Below the pieces are notes generated by a model. The model saw only the letters and a list, made by a program, of their open reading frames with translations. It had not been told where the DNA came from and ran no database searches. Positions 37,962 through 49,008 of a stretch of DNA of 64,000 nt are shown here, piece after piece. The stretch is from Mesorhizobium sp. LMG 17147. Its GTDB lineage: Bacteria; Pseudomonadota; Alphaproteobacteria; Rhizobiales; Rhizobiaceae. The translations under genes were made by a program, and so were the position numbers. Location: positions 248,001 through 312,000 of the forward strand of contig NZ_JANCTC010000001.1 in assembly GCF_024297145.1 (NCBI RefSeq). Reading direction: 5' to 3'. Position 1 is the stretch's first letter. Each line of letters starts with the position of its first letter.

Positions 37962-38165
37962 ATGCCCAAGATGAAGACCAAGTCGGCCGCCAAGAAGCGG
38001 TTCAAGATCACAGGTACGGGTAAAGTTCTGTCGGCTGCGGCCGGCAAGCGTCACGGCATGATCAAGCGTTCCAACAAGTTCATTCGAAATGCCCGCGGCA
38101 CGATGGTTCTGGCTGAACCGGACGGCAAGAAGGTCATCAAGAATTTTCTGCCGAACGGCCTTTAG
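37962..38165 (+). CDS. rpmI: 50S ribosomal protein L35
   Basis: 67 residues, highly basic. [20 protein letters not shown] is the family start. GGAG lies 10 bases before the ATG. Its TAG stop forms the first bases of a TAGAGC repeat edge. It is followed by rplT on the same transcript, as in most bacteria. Confidence 0.98.
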   Translation: MPKMKTKSAAKKRFKITGTGKVLSAAAGKRHGMIKRSNKFIRNARGTMVLAEPDGKKVIKNFLPNGL

Positions 38166-38240
38166 AGCATTCGGCCTGGACACGCATTTGTTTTACGCAA
38201 TTCCGAACGGAAAACCGCTAGGCACTTTTCCTGGAATTGC
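38163..38240. repeat. Interspersed palindromic repeat, family C, within the rpmI-rplT spacer
   Basis: It starts TAGAGCATTCGG at the rpmI stop. GCAATTCC (38197-38204) pairs with GGAATTGC (38233-38240), and inside these GGAAAA pairs with TTTTCC, with core ACCGCTAGGCAC. The right arm ends four bases before the AAGGAG of rplT. Confidence 0.85.
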
Positions 38241-38258
38241 TTTTAAGGAGATCATGAC

Positions 38259-38660
38259 ATGGCACGCGTAAAGAGAGGCGTCACCTCGCACGCCAAGCAC
38301 AAGAAGGTCCTGAAAGCCGCCAAGGGTTTTTACGGCCGCCGCAAGAACACCATTCGCATCGCCAAGCAGGCGGTGGAAAAGTCGCTGCAGTACGCCTATC
38401 GCGACCGCAAGAATCGCAAGCGTTCGTTCCGCGCGCTGTGGATCCAGCGCATCAATGCGGCGACGCATGAGCATGGCCTGACCTACGGCCGCTTCATCGA
38501 CGGTCTCAACAAGGCTGGCATCGAGATCGACCGCAAGATCCTGTCGGATATGGCCATCCACGAGCCGCAGGCCTTCGCCGCACTCGTGGCCAAGGCCAAG
38601 GTCGCGCTCGAATATCTCAAGAACACCACGCCGAATGCTTTTGAAAGCGCTGTCGCTTAA
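38259..38660 (+). CDS. rplT: 50S ribosomal protein L20
   Basis: 133 residues. [20 protein letters not shown] is the family N-terminus, then [17 protein letters not shown] [26 protein letters not shown] lies 8 bases before the ATG. In other bacteria L20 represses its own operon by binding the leader; here a strong leader hairpin and a repeat-derived hairpin lie in the same transcript. A terminator-like hairpin follows. Confidence 0.98.
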   Translation: MARVKRGVTSHAKHKKVLKAAKGFYGRRKNTIRIAKQAVEKSLQYAYRDRKNRKRSFRALWIQRINAATHEHGLTYGRFIDGLNKAGIEIDRKILSDMAIHEPQAFAALVAKAKVALEYLKNTTPNAFESAVA

Positions 38661-38698
38661 GACCAGCGCTTCCCAAGCTATTCGACACTTGATTTGGG

Positions 38699-38735
38699 AA
38701 ACCCGCGCTGGCAGGGCTGGCGCGGGTTTTTCTTT
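38699..38735 (+). terminator. Terminator or attenuator between rplT and pheS
   Basis: AACCCGCGC pairs with GCGCGGGTT around an 11-base loop, followed by TTTCTTTGC, ending 22 bases before the pheS ATG. It could stop the rplT transcript or attenuate pheST; no Phe-rich leader peptide was found. Confidence 0.8.
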
Positions 38736-38756
38736 GCTTCCAATCGGATCTGGAAC

Positions 38757-39842
38757 ATGAGTGACATGGAAACTCTCGAACATTCCCTGATGGCCGAGAT
38801 TGCCTCGGCCGCCGACGAGCAGGCGATCGAGGCGGTGCGTGTCTCGGCCCTCGGCAAGAAGGGCTCGGTTTCCGAGATGCTGAAGACGCTCGGCTCGATG
38901 AGCGCCGAGGAGCGCCAGGTCAAGGGCCCGGCGATCAACGGCCTCAAGAACCGCGTCACCGAGGCGCTTTCTGTTCGCCGCGCCGAGCTGAAGGACGCGG
39001 CGATTATGGCGCGTCTCGCCGCCGAGAAGGTTGATGTGACGCTGCCGGTCAGGCAATCGCCGGCCGAGCGCGGCCGCATCCATCCGATCAGCCAGGTCAT
39101 CGATGAGATCGCGGCGATCTTCGGCGATCTCGGCTTTGCCATCGCCGAAGGCCCCGACATCGAGACCGACTATTACAACTTCACCTCGCTGAACTTCCCG
39201 GAAGGCCACCCGGCGCGCGAGATGCACGACACCTTCTTTTTCCAGCCGGACGAGAAGGGCGAGCGCAAGCTGTTGCGCACCCACACCTCGCCGGTGCAGA
39301 TCCGCACCATGGAGATGCAGAAGCCGCCGATCCGCATCGTCATTCCTGGCAAGACCTACCGCCAGGATTCCGATGCCACCCACTCGCCGATGTTCCATCA
39401 GGTCGAGGGGCTGGTGATCGACAAATCGGCCAATGTCGCCAATATGAAGTGGGTGCTAGAGGAGTTCTGCAAGGCCTTCTTCGAGGTGCCGAGCGTGAAG
39501 ATGCGCTTCCGGCCGTCCTTCTTCCCGTTCACCGAGCCCAGCCTCGAGGTCGATATCCAGTGCGATCGTTCGCGGCCGGGCGAGGTGCGTTTCGGCGAAG
39601 GCTCCGACTGGATGGAGATCCTCGGCTGCGGCATGGTGCACCCCAATGTGCTCCGTTACGGTGGCCTCGATCCCGACGAATATCAGGGCTTCGCCTGGGG
39701 CATGGGCATCGACCGCATCGCCATGCTGAAATACGGCATGCCGGATCTGCGCGCCTTCTTCGACGCCGATGTCCGCTGGCTTTCGCATTACGGTTTTAGG
39801 CCGCTCGACATGCCAACGCTGTTCGGGGGCTTGAGCGCGTGA
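38757..39842 (+). CDS. pheS: Phenylalanyl-tRNA synthetase alpha subunit
   Basis: 361 residues from ATG 38757; the longer frame reads through the terminator hairpin. Class II motif 2 is [13 protein letters not shown] (about 180) and motif 3 is [17 protein letters not shown]. The N-terminal coiled coil that binds tRNA is residues 1-90. Forms a heterotetramer with PheT, encoded after a short repeat-bearing gap. Confidence 0.97.
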   Translation: MSDMETLEHSLMAEIASAADEQAIEAVRVSALGKKGSVSEMLKTLGSMSAEERQVKGPAINGLKNRVTEALSVRRAELKDAAIMARLAAEKVDVTLPVRQSPAERGRIHPISQVIDEIAAIFGDLGFAIAEGPDIETDYYNFTSLNFPEGHPAREMHDTFFFQPDEKGERKLLRTHTSPVQIRTMEMQKPPIRIVIPGKTYRQDSDATHSPMFHQVEGLVIDKSANVANMKWVLEEFCKAFFEVPSVKMRFRPSFFPFTEPSLEVDIQCDRSRPGEVRFGEGSDWMEILGCGMVHPNVLRYGGLDPDEYQGFAWGMGIDRIAMLKYGMPDLRAFFDADVRWLSHYGFRPLDMPTLFGGLSA

Positions 39843-39928
39843 CGAGCGGGCTGCAGCAAATCCGCGGACAGCTCGCCTTCCTGCACATGTCCGACGCGCC
39901 GCCGCATAGCTTCAAGTGCGATGTGCCC

Positions 39929-39971
39929 AGACCAGTCAGCCTGGAAAGACCAGTCAGCCGGCAAAGACCAG
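39929..39971. repeat. 18-base tandem repeat before pheT
   Basis: AGACCAGTCAGCCTGGAA (39929-39946) and AGACCAGTCAGCCGGCAA (39947-39964) are followed by AGACCAG. About 2.4 copies lie in the pheS-pheT spacer, ending 13 bases before the pheT ATG. Confidence 0.85.
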
Positions 39972-39984
39972 ACGGAACACAGTC

Positions 39985-42393
39985 ATGAAACTCACCCTCT
40001 CCTGGCTCAAGGATCATCTCGAGACCGACGCCTCGCTGGCGGAAATCGTCGAGCGTCTCACCTCTATCGGCCTTGAGGTCGAGCATGTCGACGACCGGGC
40101 GAGCCTAGCCCCCTTCGTCATCGCCAAGGTGGTGACGGCGGTGCAGCACCCAGATGCCGACCGGCTTCGCGTGCTGACCGTCGACACCGGCGACGGCAAG
40201 CCACCTGTGCAGGTCGTGTGTGGAGCGCCGAACGCCCGCGCCGGCCTGATCGGCGCCTTTGCAGCACCGGGCACCTATATCCCCGGCATCGACGTGACGC
40301 TGACCGTCGGCAAGATCCGCGGCGTTGAAAGCCACGGCATGATGTGCTCCGAACGTGAGCTCGAATTATCCGAAGAGCATGACGGCATCATCGACCTGCC
40401 GGCCGATGCGCCGGTCGGCACCAGTTTCGCCGCCTATGCCCATCTCGACGACCCGCTGATCGAGATCAATCTGACGCCGAACCGGCCGGATGCCACCAGT
40501 GTCCATGGTATCGCCCGCGATCTGGCGGCGAGCGGGCTCGGCACGCTGAAGAGCGCGCCGATAGAGCCGATCCCAGGCAGGGGCGAGACGCCGATAAAGG
40601 TGACGATCGAAGCGCCGGAGCTCTGTCCCGGCTTTGCGCTGCGCCTGGTGCGCGGCGTCAAGAACGGACCGTCGCCGAAATGGCTGCAGCAAAGGCTTCT
40701 CGCCATCGGCTTGAGGCCGATCAGTGCGCTCGTCGATATCACCAATTACGTCACCTTCGACCGCGGTCGGCCGCTGCATGTTTTTGACGCTGGGAAGGTC
40801 ACCGGCAATCTCACCGTGCGCCGGGCGCGTGACGGCGAAAAGGTGCTGGCGCTCGACGGCCGCGAATACACGCTGACGCCTGAGATGTGCGTGATCGCAG
40901 ACCAGGACGGCATCGAATCGATCGCCGGCATCATGGGCGGCGAGCATTCCGGGTGTGACGAGAACACCACCGACGTGCTGATCGAGTCGGCGCTTTGGGA
41001 CCCGATCGCCACCGCCCGCACCGGCCGCACGCTCGGCATCATCAGCGATGCACGCTACCGCTTTGAGCGTGGCGTCGACCCGGAAATGATGGTTCCGGGC
41101 GTGGAGCTGGCAACGAAGCTGGTGCTCGATTTTTGCGGCGGCACGCCGGCGCAAACCGAGGTCGTCGGCTATGCCGGCCATCGGCCGAAGATCGTCTCGT
41201 TCCCTTTGTCGGAAGTGAAGCGGCTGACCGGCATCGAAGTGTCGCGCTTGACGAGCCTGGACATTCTTGCCCGCCTCGGCTTCAGGCCGGAGGGCACGGG
41301 CGATGTCGTCAATGTAGCGGTGCCTTCCTGGCGGCCGGATGTCGACGGCAAGGCCGACCTTGTCGAGGAGGTCATGCGCATCCACGGCGTCGACAACATC
41401 GCGCCGCAGCCGCTTGGTTCGCACGATGCGGTCAACGCCAAGATCCTGACTGTGCTGCAGATACGCACCCGCGCCGCCAAGCGGGCGCTTGCCGTGCGCG
41501 GCATGATGGAGGCCGTCACCTGGTCGTTCATTCCGGCAAAACACGCCGAATTGTTCGGCGGCGGCCAGCAGGCGCTAAAGCTTGCCAACCCGATCGCCGC
41601 CGATATGTCGGATATGCGGCCGTCGCTGCTGCCGGGGCTGATCGCGGCAGCGCAGCGCAATGCCGACAAGGGCATCGGCGATGTCGCGCTGTTCGAAGTG
41701 TCGGGCACTTATGAGGGCGACGGCGCCGACCAGCAGCGGCGCGTTGCCGCCGGCGTGCGGCGCGGCACCGCCAAGCTCGACGGCTCCGGCCGCCATTGGG
41801 CGGGCAGCGCCGGCGCCGTCGGCGTCTTCGATGCCAAGGCCGATGCGATCGCAGCACTCGAAGCCTGCGGCGCGCCGGTCGAGCGGCTGCAGATCGAGGC
41901 CGGCGGCCCGGCCTGGTATCATCCCGGCCGCTCCGGCACGATCAAGCTCGGGCCGAAGGTCGTGCTCGGCACATTCGGCGAATTCCACCCGAAGACGCTG
42001 GAAGGGCTTGACGTCTCCGGCCCGCTCTGCGGCTTCGAAGTATTCATTGATGCGGTGCCCGAGCCGAAGGCCAAGCCGACGCGGACAAAGCCAAGGCTCG
42101 ATCTGTCCGCCTTCCAGGCGGTCAAGCGCGACTTCGCCTTCGTCGTCGACAAGGCGGTCGAAGCCGGCACACTCGTTCGCGCCGCCCTAGCCGCCGACAG
42201 GAAGCTGATTTCCGGCGTCTCGGTGTTCGATGTTTTCGAGGGTGCAGCCCTCGGCGCGGCGAAGAAATCGATCGCCATCGAGGTGTCGATCCAGCCGGTC
42301 GAAAAGACGCTGACCGATGAGGATTTCGAGGCGCTGGCCAAGCGCATCGTCGAGAATGTCGGCAAGCAGACCGGCGGCGTGCTGCGCGGCTGA
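39985..42393 (+). CDS. pheT: Phenylalanyl-tRNA synthetase beta subunit
   Basis: 802 residues from ATG 39985 ([12 protein letters not shown]). Domain order: N-terminal EMAP-like tRNA-binding fold (about 40-150), B3/B4 editing domain, B5 domain (about 405-475), catalytic-like core, and ferredoxin-fold anticodon-binding domain at the end (about 708-802, [12 protein letters not shown]). It charges tRNA-Phe together with PheS. Confidence 0.97.
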   Translation: MKLTLSWLKDHLETDASLAEIVERLTSIGLEVEHVDDRASLAPFVIAKVVTAVQHPDADRLRVLTVDTGDGKPPVQVVCGAPNARAGLIGAFAAPGTYIPGIDVTLTVGKIRGVESHGMMCSERELELSEEHDGIIDLPADAPVGTSFAAYAHLDDPLIEINLTPNRPDATSVHGIARDLAASGLGTLKSAPIEPIPGRGETPIKVTIEAPELCPGFALRLVRGVKNGPSPKWLQQRLLAIGLRPISALVDITNYVTFDRGRPLHVFDAGKVTGNLTVRRARDGEKVLALDGREYTLTPEMCVIADQDGIESIAGIMGGEHSGCDENTTDVLIESALWDPIATARTGRTLGIISDARYRFERGVDPEMMVPGVELATKLVLDFCGGTPAQTEVVGYAGHRPKIVSFPLSEVKRLTGIEVSRLTSLDILARLGFRPEGTGDVVNVAVPSWRPDVDGKADLVEEVMRIHGVDNIAPQPLGSHDAVNAKILTVLQIRTRAAKRALAVRGMMEAVTWSFIPAKHAELFGGGQQALKLANPIAADMSDMRPSLLPGLIAAAQRNADKGIGDVALFEVSGTYEGDGADQQRRVAAGVRRGTAKLDGSGRHWAGSAGAVGVFDAKADAIAALEACGAPVERLQIEAGGPAWYHPGRSGTIKLGPKVVLGTFGEFHPKTLEGLDVSGPLCGFEVFIDAVPEPKAKPTRTKPRLDLSAFQAVKRDFAFVVDKAVEAGTLVRAALAADRKLISGVSVFDVFEGAALGAAKKSIAIEVSIQPVEKTLTDEDFEALAKRIVENVGKQTGGVLRG

Positions 42394-42432
42394 GGGGTTG
42401 CGAGCGCCTGGCGAATCGCCGTCCAAAGGGCG

Positions 42433-43035
42433 ATGGGCCATTTGCGCTATTCAGGGCTGCCCTTCGAGGAACAGCGTGCAGTCTTTCTCGATATCGTCTC
42501 GTCCGATCCGCTGATCGGCGAGACGCTGTCGCGGGTGCGCACGCTTGACCTCCCCGACTGGCTGGTCGTCTCCGGCGCGCTCTACAACAGCGTCTGGAAT
42601 CATCTGACCGGAAAGCCCTCGGGGTACGGCATCAAAGATGTCGACCTGTTTTATTTTGACGAGAGCGATCTGTCCTATGAGGCCGAGGATTTGGTCATTC
42701 GCCGTGCCGCGAGGCATTTCGAAGGGCTGAAGCTGCCGGTCGAGGTGCGCAATCAGGCGCGGGTGCATCTGTGGTATCCGAGCAAGTTCGGGCAGGAATG
42801 CCCGCGTTATATGAGCGCTAGCGAATCGGTCAGCTATTTTGCGTCGAAGACGCATGCCGTCGGCGTCCGCTTCGATGCCGAGGGGCGCCTCGATCTGGTG
42901 GCACCGTTCGGGCTCGACGACATCTTTTCGTTCCGCATCACGCCGAATAGGGTGCTGGATAATCAGCGGACCCATGAAATGAAGGGCAGGCGGGCACAGG
43001 AGCGCTGGCCGGAGATTACTGTCGTGCCTTGGTAG
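42433..43035 (+). CDS. Nucleotidyltransferase-fold protein
   Basis: 200 residues. [15 protein letters not shown] followed by [20 protein letters not shown] looks like a pol-beta-type nucleotidyltransferase active site (DVDLFYFD). [19 protein letters not shown] may hold the third acidic residue region. It matches a bacterial family annotated as nucleotidyltransferase (DUF925) of unknown substrate. It is 39 bases after pheT and may be co-transcribed. Confidence 0.75.
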   Translation: MGHLRYSGLPFEEQRAVFLDIVSSDPLIGETLSRVRTLDLPDWLVVSGALYNSVWNHLTGKPSGYGIKDVDLFYFDESDLSYEAEDLVIRRAARHFEGLKLPVEVRNQARVHLWYPSKFGQECPRYMSASESVSYFASKTHAVGVRFDAEGRLDLVAPFGLDDIFSFRITPNRVLDNQRTHEMKGRRAQERWPEITVVPW

Positions 43036-43048
43036 AATGTCGGCGCGA

Positions 43049-43203
43049 GGCACCTGCCCCTGCCGGGCATTTCCCCGCAAGGGGGAAGATTGGCAGTTCC
43101 ATCGCCCTGCCCGCCCTTCCGGCGCCGGTGATTGGCGAAAGCCGAGGTGACGTCCAATTTCCCTCCTTGAGGGGGAGATGTCCGGCAGGACAGAGGGGGT
43201 GCC
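43049..43203. repeat. 155-base inverted-repeat element (MITE-like)
   Basis: The ends are imperfect inverted copies: GGCACCTGCCCCTGCCGGGC on the left and, read on the other strand, GGCACCCCCTCTGTCCTGCC on the right, both running on into GGCATTTCCCC or GACATCTCCCCC and an AAGG-type core. No open frame is supported inside. Confidence 0.8.
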
Positions 43204-43238
43204 AATTTCTCGCGATTATTTTGCACCGCTGCGGCATT

Positions 43239-43268
43239 CGAAACGGGGTGCCGAAACGCCCCGTTTCG
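43239..43268. terminator. Hairpin after the aldo/keto reductase stop
   Basis: CGAAACGGGG pairs perfectly with CCCCGTTTCG around a 10-base loop, 20 bases beyond the reductase stop. There is no T run on either strand, so the role as terminator is inferred from position. Confidence 0.5.
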
Positions 43269-43288
43269 ATTGCGCTGTCGATTGCAGT

Positions 43289-44284
<996 letters not shown>

Positions 44285-44389
44285 CACGTGTCTCCTTGTT
44301 GTGATGGTTGTGATGCCACGGAGATACCGTCTTGCGCAGCGTTCGATAATCGCCTCTTATTTGCACGGGCTGTTCCCAAAAATAGATCA

Positions 44390-45280
44390 ATGAAGCGAAC
44401 ACATCTTTCACAGCTTGCCGTGCTGGCAACGGTCGCCCAATGCGGCAGTTTTCGCGGCGCCGCCAAGGAGCTGGCAATCGCGCCGTCGGCGGTCAGCCAC
44501 GCGGTGTCCAGCCTGGAAGCGCGCCTCGGCGTGCGCCTTCTGGCGCGCAGCACGCGCAGCGTCGCTCCGACCGAGGAGGGCGCGCAGCTGCTCGAGCGCC
44601 TCAGGCCGGCGCTGTCGGAAATCGACCTGGCGCTGGAATCGGCGATCGAGGCGCGCGACCGGCCGGCGGGCAATCTCCGGCTGACCGTGCCGCGCACCGC
44701 CGCCCACCTGGCGCTGACGCCAAGGCTCGGCGCCTTTGCGGCTGCCTATCCCGACATCGTGCTGGAGATCGTCATCGATGACCGCTTCACCGATGTGGTC
44801 GAGGGCGGCTTCGATGCCGGTGTGCGGCTGGGCGAGAGCCTGCAGCGCGACATGATCGCAGTGCGCATCGGGCCGAACCTTCGCGGCGCGGTGGTCGGCA
44901 CGCCATCCTACTTCGAGACCAGGCCCAAGCTGCAGCATCCGCGCGATCTCGCCGCTCACCGCTGCATCCGCTTCCGCTTCTCCAGCGGCATCATCTATCG
45001 CTGGGAATTCGAGAAAAACGGCGAGGAGATCGAAATCCCGGTGCAAGGGCCATTGATCCTCGACGAGGACCATCTGATTGCCAATGCTGCGGTTGACGGC
45101 GCCGGGCTCGCCTTCGTGTTCGAGGACTATGTCCGCGACCCGCTCGCCGCCGGCAAGCTCGTTCGCGTGCTGGAGGACTGGTGCCCGCCCTTCGATGGTT
45201 TCTTCGTCTATTATCCGAGCCGACGCCAGATGCGGCCGGCGCTCAGGGCCTTTGTCGATTTCTTCAAAGTGAGCATATAG
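44390..45280 (+). CDS. LysR-family transcriptional regulator
   Basis: 296 residues from ATG 44390. The N-terminal winged helix (residues 5-65) reads LAVLATVAQCGSFRGAAKEL and PSAVSHAVSSLEARLGVRLL. The periplasmic-binding-like effector domain follows from about 90. It belongs to the group with D-hydroxy or quinone stress targets only by general likeness. The 105-base gap to the divergent reductase should hold its operator. Confidence 0.92.
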   Translation: MKRTHLSQLAVLATVAQCGSFRGAAKELAIAPSAVSHAVSSLEARLGVRLLARSTRSVAPTEEGAQLLERLRPALSEIDLALESAIEARDRPAGNLRLTVPRTAAHLALTPRLGAFAAAYPDIVLEIVIDDRFTDVVEGGFDAGVRLGESLQRDMIAVRIGPNLRGAVVGTPSYFETRPKLQHPRDLAAHRCIRFRFSSGIIYRWEFEKNGEEIEIPVQGPLILDEDHLIANAAVDGAGLAFVFEDYVRDPLAAGKLVRVLEDWCPPFDGFFVYYPSRRQMRPALRAFVDFFKVSI

Positions 45281-45429
45281 CGGCACCGTCGGAACAGCGG
45301 AGGGCAATCTATTCAGGCGTGAATGCTCGTCTTACGGCCGTTGGCACGGGCAATTGGTCGTCTCCCAACATAAGTGGAAACCGCCTTTCCGGGATGGAAG
45401 AAAGCCGACCTGGCATTCGTTCACAGACC

Positions 45430-46008
45430 ATGTCAGCACTGCCCAAACACCAGCCGACCGGCTACGGCTGGACAGCGATCATCCTTCACTGGCTGATCGC
45501 GGCGCTCTTTATCGGCCAGTTCGTGCTCGGCTTCGTCATGGTGCGGCTGTCCAGCCAGCGCACCGCCTTCGAGCTGATTCAGCTGCATAAATCTTTCGGT
45601 TTCCTATTGCTTGGGCTGGTCATCCTGCGCATCGCCTGGCGCCTTGGCAGACCGGCCCCGCCGCTGCCGCGCTCAGTCGGCCCTTTCGAGCGCCGCACGG
45701 CGCCGCTTGTCCATCTTGCGCTTTATGCTTTTCAGCTCGCTCTGCCGCTGTCCGGCTGGGCGCTGGTCTCGGTCTCGGTGCTGGAGATCCCGAGCGTGCC
45801 GTTCAATCTGTTCGTCATGCCCAATCTGCCGCTTGGTGAATCAGACATGGCAGAAAGCTTCTGGGCAGCGACGCACTGGTATCTCGCTTATGCCGGCATC
45901 GGACTTGTCGCTTTGCATCTCGCTGCTGCGCTGCGTCATCATTTCTGGCTGAGGGATACCGTGCTGACGCGCATGATCACGGCTTCGTCACATCGCGAGA
46001 CGGAATAG
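45430..46008 (+). CDS. Cytochrome b561 (YceJ-like)
   Basis: 192 residues with four membrane helices. Heme-ligand histidines are in IILHWLIAALFIGQ, QLHKSFGFLLLGL, HLALYAFQLALPLSGW and GLVALHLAAALRHHF. It moves electrons in the inner membrane, as in E. coli YceJ. ATG 45430 fits the domain; in-frame ATG 45394 is possible. The yceI gene follows 68 bases later, the same pairing as E. coli yceJ-yceI. Confidence 0.88.
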   Translation: MSALPKHQPTGYGWTAIILHWLIAALFIGQFVLGFVMVRLSSQRTAFELIQLHKSFGFLLLGLVILRIAWRLGRPAPPLPRSVGPFERRTAPLVHLALYAFQLALPLSGWALVSVSVLEIPSVPFNLFVMPNLPLGESDMAESFWAATHWYLAYAGIGLVALHLAAALRHHFWLRDTVLTRMITASSHRETE

Positions 46009-46076
46009 AGCGGGCGGCTCATTCGTTCATGGGGCGAGGACGCAAGAAAGCGTTGCCTGCCAAGAGGACCATTTCC

Positions 46077-46652
46077 ATGTACGCGCGCATCTTCGGATTT
46101 GCGGCAGCCGCCGCTTGTTTTGCCATGCCTGTTTTCGCCGCCGTTGCCCTTGGCGAGGCGGCCGGCAGCTACACGATCAGCCCAGGGAGTTCCAGCATCC
46201 ACTTCTCCATCGCCAAGCTCGGCGGCGGCGGGCTCGACGGTGCCTTCTCCCGCTTCAAGGGCAATATCCTCATCGACAACAGCGATGTCGGCCGGTCCCA
46301 GGTCAATTTCACCATCTTCCCCGAAAGCGTCGGTACCGGCCAAAGCCGCATCGATGCCTTTCTCCGCTCGGACGCGGTTTTCGACGCGACCAACAATCCG
46401 GAGATCCAGTTCCGTTCGACCAGCGTCAAACGCACCGGCGACACGTCGGCCCTTGTCACCGGCCAGCTGACGGCGCGCGGCAAGACCTTTCAGGAAAAGT
46501 TCACGGCCGAGCTCGGCGGCCTCAAGGCGGGCACGATAAAGTTCCACGTCACAGGCAAGGTGTTGCGGTCGCGCTATGGCATGGATGTCGGCACGCCGAT
46601 TTATTCCAACGTCGTCGAATTCAATATGACGCTGACGGGTAGAAGGGGTTGA
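46077..46652 (+). CDS. YceI-family periplasmic lipid-binding protein
   Basis: 191 residues. A signal peptide with cleavage near residue 21 ([15 protein letters not shown]) precedes the lipocalin-like YceI barrel: [18 protein letters not shown], then IQFRSTSVK and the C-terminal [18 protein letters not shown]. The family binds isoprenoids such as ubiquinone-like molecules. AGAGGA lies about 8 bases upstream. It pairs with the cytochrome b561 gene. Confidence 0.9.
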   Translation: MYARIFGFAAAAACFAMPVFAAVALGEAAGSYTISPGSSSIHFSIAKLGGGGLDGAFSRFKGNILIDNSDVGRSQVNFTIFPESVGTGQSRIDAFLRSDAVFDATNNPEIQFRSTSVKRTGDTSALVTGQLTARGKTFQEKFTAELGGLKAGTIKFHVTGKVLRSRYGMDVGTPIYSNVVEFNMTLTGRRG

Positions 46653-46691
46653 GCGGTTCTTCCTGCGATTTCACCGTCGCTGCAGGACCTG

Positions 46692-46724
46692 GGTTCCTCT
46701 CCCCACTTCGTGGGACGAGGAACC
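46692..46724. other. Strong hairpin between yceI and the oxidoreductase gene
   Basis: GGTTCCTC pairs with GAGGAACC, and CCCAC with GTGGG inside, around a TTC loop. It may end the yceI transcript or be a repeat remnant; no T run follows. Confidence 0.5.
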
Positions 46725-46794
46725 ACGCTCCCGCATTGGCTTTTCCGCCGATTTCAGGCAAACCTCCAGGCCTGCAATCGAGAGGAGAAATCTG

Positions 46795-47781
46795 ATGTTC
46801 CGATGGGGTGTTTTGTCGACGGCCAAAATCGGCCGCGAGCAGCTTTTGCCGGCAATCGTCGAGGCGGAGAACAGCGTGCTGTCGGCGATCGCCAGCCGCG
46901 ATCTGTCGAAAGCACGGGCGCTGGGCGAACGCTTCGGCGCGCACCACGCTTTCGGCTCCTATGAGGAACTGCTCGCCTCCAGCGACATCGACGGCGTCTA
47001 CATTCCGCTGCCGACCTCGCAGCATGTCGAATGGACAGCCAAGGCGATCGAGGCCGGCAAGCATGTTCTGGTCGAAAAGCCACTGGCTCTCGACGCCAAG
47101 GACATTCCGCCACTGATCAAGCTGCGCGATGCCAGGAAGGTGCTGGTCTGCGAAGCCTTCATGGTCGTCTACCATCCGCAATGGATCAAGGTGCGCGAGC
47201 TGATCGCCAACGGCGCCATCGGCCGGCTGCGCCATGTCCAGGGCGCGTTCTCCTACTACAATGTCGACCCCAACAACATGCGCAACAAGCTCGATCTCGG
47301 CGGCGGCGCGCTGCCCGACATCGGCGTCTATCCGACGGTATCGACGCGCTTTTCGACCGGCAAGGAGCCGCTGCGCGTCCAGGCGACGATCGAGCGCGAC
47401 AAGACATTCGGCACCGACATCTATTCCTCGATCCGCGCCGATTTCGGCGACTTCGAGCTGTCGTTTTACCTTTCGACGCAGATGGCGGCACGCCAGGTGA
47501 TGGTCTTCCACGGCGAGAAGGGCTTCATCGAGGTGTTCTCACCGTTTAACGCCGGACTCTACGACCACCACCGCGTCGAACTGCACAACCAGAACCACAG
47601 CGAGGCGCAGGTCTTCCGCTTTCCCGGCACGCAACAGTACCGGCTGGAAGTCGAGGCCTTCGCGCGGGCGGCACAGGGTGGCAAGGATCGTGTCTTCACC
47701 CTGGAAGAATCGGTGCTCAACCAGAAGGTCATCGATGCCATCTTCCGCGCCGGCGAGAAGGAAGGCTGGGAGGCAGTCTAG
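46795..47781 (+). CDS. Gfo/Idh/MocA-family oxidoreductase
   Basis: 328 residues. The N-terminal Rossmann fold is [18 protein letters not shown], the family EKP motif is [13 protein letters not shown] (about residue 96), and the second-domain [11 protein letters not shown] holds the catalytic region. It acts on an unknown sugar or polyol. GAGAGGAG lies before the ATG. It is followed by a broken FAD-dehydrogenase gene. Confidence 0.88.
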   Translation: MFRWGVLSTAKIGREQLLPAIVEAENSVLSAIASRDLSKARALGERFGAHHAFGSYEELLASSDIDGVYIPLPTSQHVEWTAKAIEAGKHVLVEKPLALDAKDIPPLIKLRDARKVLVCEAFMVVYHPQWIKVRELIANGAIGRLRHVQGAFSYYNVDPNNMRNKLDLGGGALPDIGVYPTVSTRFSTGKEPLRVQATIERDKTFGTDIYSSIRADFGDFELSFYLSTQMAARQVMVFHGEKGFIEVFSPFNAGLYDHHRVELHNQNHSEAQVFRFPGTQQYRLEVEAFARAAQGGKDRVFTLEESVLNQKVIDAIFRAGEKEGWEAV

Positions 47782-47833
47782 GCCGGCCGTGATCCTGCAG
47801 CGGGCCGGTTTGGACGAGATCATGGCCAAATAG

Positions 47834-48069
47834 ATGCCCGACGATGCGGATGTGATCATTGTCGGCGCCGGCCTTGCCGGCCTTGTCGCGGCGGCCGAAC
47901 TGACTGCGGCCGGCAAGAAGGCCATCATTGTCGAGCAGGAGCCGGAGCAGTCGCTTGGCGGCCAGGCATTCTGGTCGCTCGGCGGCCTCTTCCTCGGTGG
48001 GGTGAAACAAGCCCCGCCGGCGGCCGTTGCGCCAAGGTGGCGGTCGCACCGAACGGCCAACTTCCCTTG
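47834..48069 (+). pseudogene. Truncated FAD-binding dehydrogenase
   Basis: The first 56 codons are a perfect flavoprotein start: ADVIIVGAGLAGLVAAAEL with the FAD beta-alpha-beta motif, then SLGGQAFWSLGGLFL. Such FAD dehydrogenases run to about 550 residues, but after GGLFLGG the reading diverges into sequence without family likeness and soon enters the family A repeat at 48070. The gene is therefore a 5' remnant, with the rest deleted. Confidence 0.75.
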
Positions 48070-48166
48070 GAGCATTTTGCAGCCAAATGGAATCACTAGG
48101 CGTCCGCATAAATGCGGCAAAACAGTTAGTTAGAGCGGGTTACCGGTTCCAGGAGAACCGCTCTAG
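48070..48166. repeat. Interspersed palindromic repeat, family A, copy 2
   Basis: 97 bases matching 28522-28627 with a 9-base shorter right part and a few changes; it ends GCTCTAG, whose reverse gives the TAG stop of the GntR gene. Its left end adjoins the truncated dehydrogenase. Confidence 0.9.
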
Positions 48167-48909
48167 GCGAAGGGCTGCAAATTGACGTCCTGAAGCTTGG
48201 AACCGGCAAGCAAAGCCTCGAGCACCTGCTTCTTGAGAAACAGGCACTGCGAACGGGCAAGTTTGACGATGCCGGAAGCGTCGCCTGCCTCGCAGGCAAG
48301 AACCAGTTCCTTTTGCTGGGCGATGATCAACTGGGTGAAGTCGCGGGACTTGAACCCAAGGTGGAGAACCCGCGCCGATTGGTCGAGTATCTGGTCCAGT
48401 AGATGCGCCAATCGTAAATTTCCCGAGAGCTCCGCAAGGGCCAGACGAAACGCACGATCAGCCGCCAGGAATGCAACGTGACTACGCAACGTCTCCGGCT
48501 TCAGCACTTTTTTCGCTGCCAGCCCGATGTCCTCCAGCCCGCGCTCGGTAATGTTCGATGCCGCCACCCTGAACACTTCCGGTTCGATCAAGCTGCGGAC
48601 ATCGAAGATCTCGTTGACGTCCCGCAGGCTGAGCGTTGCAACGACGTAGCCGCGGCGCGGCTCGCTCCTGACCAGACCTTCCTGCATCAGGCGGGCCAAC
48701 GCCGCGCGGATGGTCGCCTTTTTGATCTGGTATCGATCGCCGATCTGTTTTTCGGTCAGCGCTTCGCCGGGGCGCAGCACGCAGGCAATGATGTCATTCC
48801 TCAGCTGCTCATATGCCTGTTCCCTGCGAAGGACGTCGGCGGCTGACAGTGCTGTCGCCTCGACCGTGGCCGGCCTCGCCGGCTCGGCGGTCAACTTCGT
48901 CGTTTTCAT
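48163..48909 (-). CDS. GntR-family regulator (FCD subfamily)
   Basis: 248 residues from ATG 48909; ATG 48951 is in frame. The winged helix is LRNDIIACVLRPGEALTEKQ with KKATIRAALARLMQEGLV. The C-terminal FCD helical domain (about 110-240) includes EPEVFRVAA and the metal-site histidines SHVAFLAADRAF and VLHLG. Its stop codon TAG lies in the edge of a repeat. It is divergent from a cupin gene, its likely target. Confidence 0.88.
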   Translation of the reverse strand: MKTTKLTAEPARPATVEATALSAADVLRREQAYEQLRNDIIACVLRPGEALTEKQIGDRYQIKKATIRAALARLMQEGLVRSEPRRGYVVATLSLRDVNEIFDVRSLIEPEVFRVAASNITERGLEDIGLAAKKVLKPETLRSHVAFLAADRAFRLALAELSGNLRLAHLLDQILDQSARVLHLGFKSRDFTQLIIAQQKELVLACEAGDASGIVKLARSQCLFLKKQVLEALLAGSKLQDVNLQPFA

Positions 48910-49008
48910 ATTTTGTCCGTTTGGCTGTCCGGTTGACGCTGGCATCGGCATTCGCTAGCGTGAGCGCCTCAGGTTGAAACTCTGAGCATCTCAGGGAGGA
49001 TAACTGAT

